A DNA stretch of 64,000 nt from Mactromeris polynyma (taxonomy: Eukaryota > Mollusca > Bivalvia > Venerida > Mactridae): NCBI GenBank assembly GCA_032209605.1, contig JASFXZ010000013.1:6471401-6535400 (forward strand), given 5' to 3'. The notes under the pieces are model-generated. The model worked only from the letters and a program-made list of their open reading frames with translations, did no database searches and was not told the origin of the DNA. The position numbers were made by a program, and so were the translations under genes. Below are positions 57,001-63,000 of the stretch, piece after piece. Each line of letters starts with the position of its first letter. Within the stretch, counting starts at the first letter, position 1.

Positions 57001-60000
57001 GGAGAAATAAACCAAGTCACTCATGCAATAATATGACAGAAAATACACCGAGCGTACATACTACATTTATGACCGGTATTTAAGCTTTTGTTCAATATAC
57101 ACAGATATCATAATTCTCATCAACATGATCTTTGCAGCAACAACAACAGGTACAACAGAATCAGCAACAACGCCATTTGAAACCAGTTCATTTAGTAGTA
57201 CATCGTCATATCCAAGTGAAGTTTTCAGTTCGTCTATAGCAACTCAAAGTCCAAGTTCAGGATACGTTCCACAAAGCACCAGTTCAGGATACGTGCCCCC
57301 TAGCACCAGTTCCGGTTTTGTACCACCAAGCACCAGTTCAGGATATGTGCCACCTAGCACTAGTTCTGGATTTGTACCACCAAGCACCAGTTCAGGATAC
57401 GTGCCACCAAGTACCAGTTCCGGTTTTGTACCACCAAGCACCAGTTCCGGATACGTGCCACCAAGTACCAGCTCAGGATATGTTGTACCTAGTACCTCGA
57501 CTAGCTCAGGATACGTGCATCCAAGCACTAGTTCCGGTTTTGTACCACCAAGCACCAGTTCAGGATACGTGCCACCAAGTACCAGTTCCGGTTTTGTACC
57601 ACCAAGCACCAGTTCCGGGTACGTGCCACCAAGTACCAGCTCAGGATATGTTCCACCAAGCACAAGTTCAGGATTTGTACCACCAAGCACCAGTTCAGGA
57701 TACGTTCCACCTAGCACGAGTTCCGGATACGTGCCACCAAGTACCAGTTCAGGATACGTTCCACCTAGCACCAGCTCAGGATACGTGCCACCAAGTACCA
57801 GTTCAGGATACGTACCTCCAAGCACATCTTCTGGCACGGTTTGTAACGTTAAGGAAGGAATGGATGATCCACAGTTTATCCCGGACAAAAACATAAGAGA
57901 TGACAACGATAAAGTACCGAAAGACGTGGACCGTTTACGACCGAACAGCAACAAGCCATTCTCTGTCGACAAGAACACATACCTTCTCAAGATATGGTTC
58001 ATGCCAGCAGTTTCCCTTCAATCGTTCAAATTAATCAAACCAGACAATGTTGACTCTATGACTGTCTGGTACATTAAACCAACGTCGAGGGCTTCAAGAG
58101 GACTTCCAGTTGTAACTGTACGTATGCAGCTTGTTATGCACTATATTTTTGTAGGTGTTATATATAGATACACCTCAAGTGTTACGCAATATTGAAATAT
58201 TTGTTCTATCTTCAGTAAATCAGTACCTGTCGTGTGCTCTTCTCATATGTTACCAAATATTTCAGGTAGCCTCGAGTTGTGCCTTTTTTTTATTCAACAC
58301 TAGGTGGTCTTTAAGAATTAAAAGCCTCCGTTCTTGTTTCATACCACAAATTTGTAAACAGACTTCTAAAATCAACATGTTATTAATATTCCTGTACCAG
58401 AAATGTATCAGAGTTAGGGCATGTGATCCGAATTTGCGAACAAATGCCATCAATGGCTTTGTTTTAATGATTTGTTTCTCTTCTGTCGCATTCTTGCCAC
58501 TTTACATTCTGCAAGTCTAATGACTTTGGTGTGTACTTCAATCTTTTCCACAGAACAGTTTATAAGTCAACGTTCGTGCCGTTCTAGTAATTCTTGTTAT
58601 CTTCCGTTACAACATTACAGGATGAGGAACCGACAACAACAGTTCGATTCCCAGGACAGCCCGAAGCAGTTGATATCATAGTTGAAGTAAAAAGAAATAA
58701 GCCGAACAGAGCGATGAGCTTCAGAATCGCAGTAAAAGCTTGCTTCGAGGAAGTCACTGGTTCCACAACTTCCTCGTCAGCCCTTGTTCCAAGCGTATCA
58801 ACGTCTTCAGGATTTGTTGTACCTAGTACCTCGACTAGCTCAGGATACGTGCATCCAAGCACTAGTTCCGGTTTTGTACCACCAAGCACCAGTTCAGGAT
58901 ACGTGCCACCTAGCACTAGTTCTGGATTTGTACCACCAAGCACCAGTTCAGGATACGTGCCACCAAGTACCAGTTCCGGTTTTGTACCACCAAGCACCAG
59001 TTCCGGATACGTGCCACCAAGTACCAGCTCAGGATATGTTGTACCTAGTACATCGACTAGCTCAGGATACGTGCATCCAAGCACTAGTTCCGGTTTTGTA
59101 CCACCAAGCACCAGTTCAGGATACGTGCCACCAAGTACCAGTTCCGGTTTTGTACCACCAAGCACCAGTTCCGGGTACGTGCCACCAAGTACCAGCTCAG
59201 GATATGTTCCACCAAGCACAAGTTCAGGATTTGTACCACCAAGCACCAGTTCAGGATACGTTCCACCTAGCACGAGTTCCGGATACGTGCCACCAAGTAC
59301 CAGTTCAGGATACGTTCCACCTAGCACCAGCTCAGGATACGTGCCACCAAGTACCAGTTCAGGATACGTACCTCCAAGCACATCTTCTGGCACGGTTTGT
59401 AACGTTAAGGAAGGAATGGATGATCCACAGTTTATCCCGGACAAAAACATAAGAGATGACAACGATAAAGTACCGAAAGACGTGGACCGTTTACGACCGA
59501 ACAGCAACAAGCCATTCTCTGTCGACAAGAACACATACCTTCTCAAGATATGGTTCATGCCAGCAGTTTCCCTTCAATCGTTCAAATTAATCAAACCAGA
59601 CAATGTTGACTCTATGACTGTCTGGTACATTAAACCAACGTCGAGGGCTTCAAGAGGACTTCCAGTTGTAACTGTACGTATGCTGCTTGTTATGCACTAT
59701 ATTTTTGTAGGTGTTATATATAGATACACCTCAAGTGTTACGCAATATTGAAATATTTGTTCTATCTTCAGTAAATCAGTACCTGTCGTGTGCTCTTCTC
59801 ATATGTTACCAAATATTTCAGATAGCCTCGAGTTGTGCCTCTTTTTTATTCAACACTAGGTGGTCTTTAAGAATTAAAAGCCTCCGTTCTTGTTTCATAC
59901 CACAAATTTGTAAACAGACTTCTAAAATCAACATGTTATTAATATTCCTGTACCAGAAATGTATCAGAGTTAGGGCATGTGATCCGAATTTGCGAACAAA

Positions 60001-63000
60001 TGCCATCAATGGCTTTGTTTTAATGATTTGTTTCTCTTCTGTCGCATTCTTGCCACTTTACATTCTGCAAGTCTAATGACTTTGGTGTGTACTTCAATCT
60101 TTTCCACAGAACAGTTTATAAGTCAACTTTCGTGCCGTTCTAGTAATTCTTGTTATCTTCCGTTACAACATTACAGGATGAGGAACCGACAACAACAGTT
60201 CGATTCCCAGGACAGCCCGAAGCAGTTGATATCATAGTTGAAGTAAAAAGAAATAAGCCGAACAGAGCGATGAGCTTCAGAATCGCAGTAAAAGCTTGCT
60301 TCGAGGAAGTCACTGGTTCCACAACTTCCTCGTCAGCCCTTGTTCCAAGCGTATCAACGTCTTCAGGATTTGTTGTACCTAGTACCTCGACTAGCTCAGG
60401 ATACGTGCATCCAAGCACTAGTTCCGGTTTTGTACCACCAAGCACCAGTTCAGGATACGTGCCACCAAGTACCAGTTCCGGTTTTGTACCACCAAGCACC
60501 AGTTCCGGGTACGTGCCACCAAGTACCAGCTCAGGATATGTTCCACCAAGCACAAGTTCAGGATTTGTACCACCAAGCACCAGTTCAGGATACGTTCCAC
60601 CTAGCACGAGTTCCGGATACGTGCCACCAAGTACCAGTTCAGGATACGTTCCACCTAGCACCAGCTCAGGATACGTGCCACCAAGTACCAGTTCAGGATA
60701 CGTACCTCCAAGCACATCTTCTGGCACGGTTTGTAACGTTAAGGAAGGAATGGATGATCCACAGTTTATCCCGGACAAAAACATAAGAGATGACAACGAT
60801 AAAGTACCGAAAGACGTGGACCGTTTACGACCGAACAGCAACAAGCCATTCTCTGTCGACAAGAACACATACCTTCTCAAGATATGGTTCATGCCAGCAG
60901 TTTCCCTTCAATCGTTCAAATTAATCAAACCAGACAATGTTGACTCTATGACTGTCTGGTACATTAAACCAACGTCGAGGGCTTCAAGAGGACTTCCAGT
61001 TGTAACTGTACGTATGCAGCTTGTTATGCACTATATTTTTGTAGGTGTTATATATAGATACACCTCAAGTGTTACGCAATATTGAAATATTTGTTCTATC
61101 TTCAGTAAATCAGTACCTGTCGTGTGCTCTTCTCATATGTTACCAAATATTTCAGGTAGCCTCGAGTTGTGCCTTTTTTTTATTCAACACTAGGTGGTCT
61201 TTAAGAATTAAAAGCCTCCGTTCTTGTTTCATACCACAAATTTGTAAACAGACTTCTAAAATCAACATGTTATTAATATTCCTGTACCAGAAATGTATCA
61301 GAGTTAGGGCATGTGATCCGAATTTGCGAACAAATGCCATCAATGGCTTTGTTTTAATGATTTGTTTCTCTTCTGTCGCATTCTTGCCACTTTACATTCT
61401 GCAAGTCTAATGACTTTGGTGTGTACTTCAATCTTTTCCACAGAACAGTTTATAAGTCAACTTTCGTGCCGTTCTAGTAATTCTTGTTATCTTCCGTTAC
61501 AACATTACAGGATGAGGAACCGACAACAACAGTTCGATTCCCAGGACAGCCCGAAGCAGTTGATATCATAGTTGAAGTAAAAAGAAATAAGCCGAACAGA
61601 GCGATGAGCTTCAGAATCGCAGTAAAAGCTTGCTTCGAGGAAGTCACTGGTTCCACAACTTCCTCGTCAGCCCTTGTTCCAAGCGTATCAACGTCTTCAG
61701 GATTTGTTGTACCTAGTACCTCGACTAGCTCAGGATACGTGCATCCAAGCACTAGTTCCGGTTTTGTACCACCAAGCACCAGTTCAGGATACGTGCCACC
61801 TAGCACTAGTTCTGGATTTGTACCACCAAGCACCAGTTCCGGGTACGTGCCACCAAGTACCAGCTCAGGATATGTTCCACCAAGCACAAGTTCAGGATTT
61901 GTACCACCAAGCACCAGTTCAGGATACGTTCCACCTAGCACGAGTTCCGGATACGTGCCACCAAGTACCAGTTCAGGATACGTTCCACCTAGCACCAGCT
62001 CAGGATACGTGCCACCAAGTACCAGTTCAGGATACGTACCTCCAAGCACATCTTCTGGCACGGTTTGTAACGTTAAGGAAGGAATGGATGATCCACAGTT
62101 TATCCCGGACAAAAACATAAGAGATGACAACGATAAAGTACCGAAAGACGTGGACCGTTTACGACCGAACAGCAACAAGCCATTCTCTGTCGACAAGAAC
62201 ACATACCTTCTCAAGATATGGTTCATGCCAGCAGTTTCCCTTCAATCGTTCAAATTAATCAAACCAGACAATGTTGACTCTATGACTGTCTGGTACATTA
62301 AACCAACGTCGAGGGCTTCAAGAGGACTTCCAGTTGTAACTGTACGTATGCAGCTAGTTATGCACTATATTTTTGTAGGTGTTATATATAGATACACCTC
62401 AAGTGTTACGCAATATTGAAATATTTGTTCTATCTTCAGTAAATCAGTACCTGTCGTGTGCTCTTCTCATATGTTACCAAATATTTCAGGTGGCCTCGAG
62501 TTGTGCCTCTTTTTTATTCAACACTAGGTGGTCTTTAAGAATTAAAAGCCTGCGTTCTTGTTTCATACCACAAACTTGTAAACATACTTCTAAAATCAAC
62601 ATGTTATTAATATTCCTGTACCAGAAATGTATCAGAGTTAGGGCATGTGATCCGAATTTGCGAACAAATGCCATCAATGGCTTTGTTTTAATGATTTGTT
62701 TCTCTTCTGTCGCATTCTTGCCACTTTACATTCTGCAAGTCTAATGACTTTGGTGTGTACTTCAATCTTTTCCACAGAACAGTTTATAAGTCAACGTTCG
62801 TGCCGTTCTAGTAATTCTTGTTATCTTCCGTTACAACATTACAGGATGAGGAACCGACAACAACAGTTCGATTCCCAGGACAGCCCGAAGCAGTTGATAT
62901 CATAGTTGAAGTAAAAAGAAATAAGCCGAACAGAGCGATGAGCTTCAGAATCGCAGTAAAAGCTTGCTTCGAGGAAGTCACTGGTTCCACAACTTCCTCG

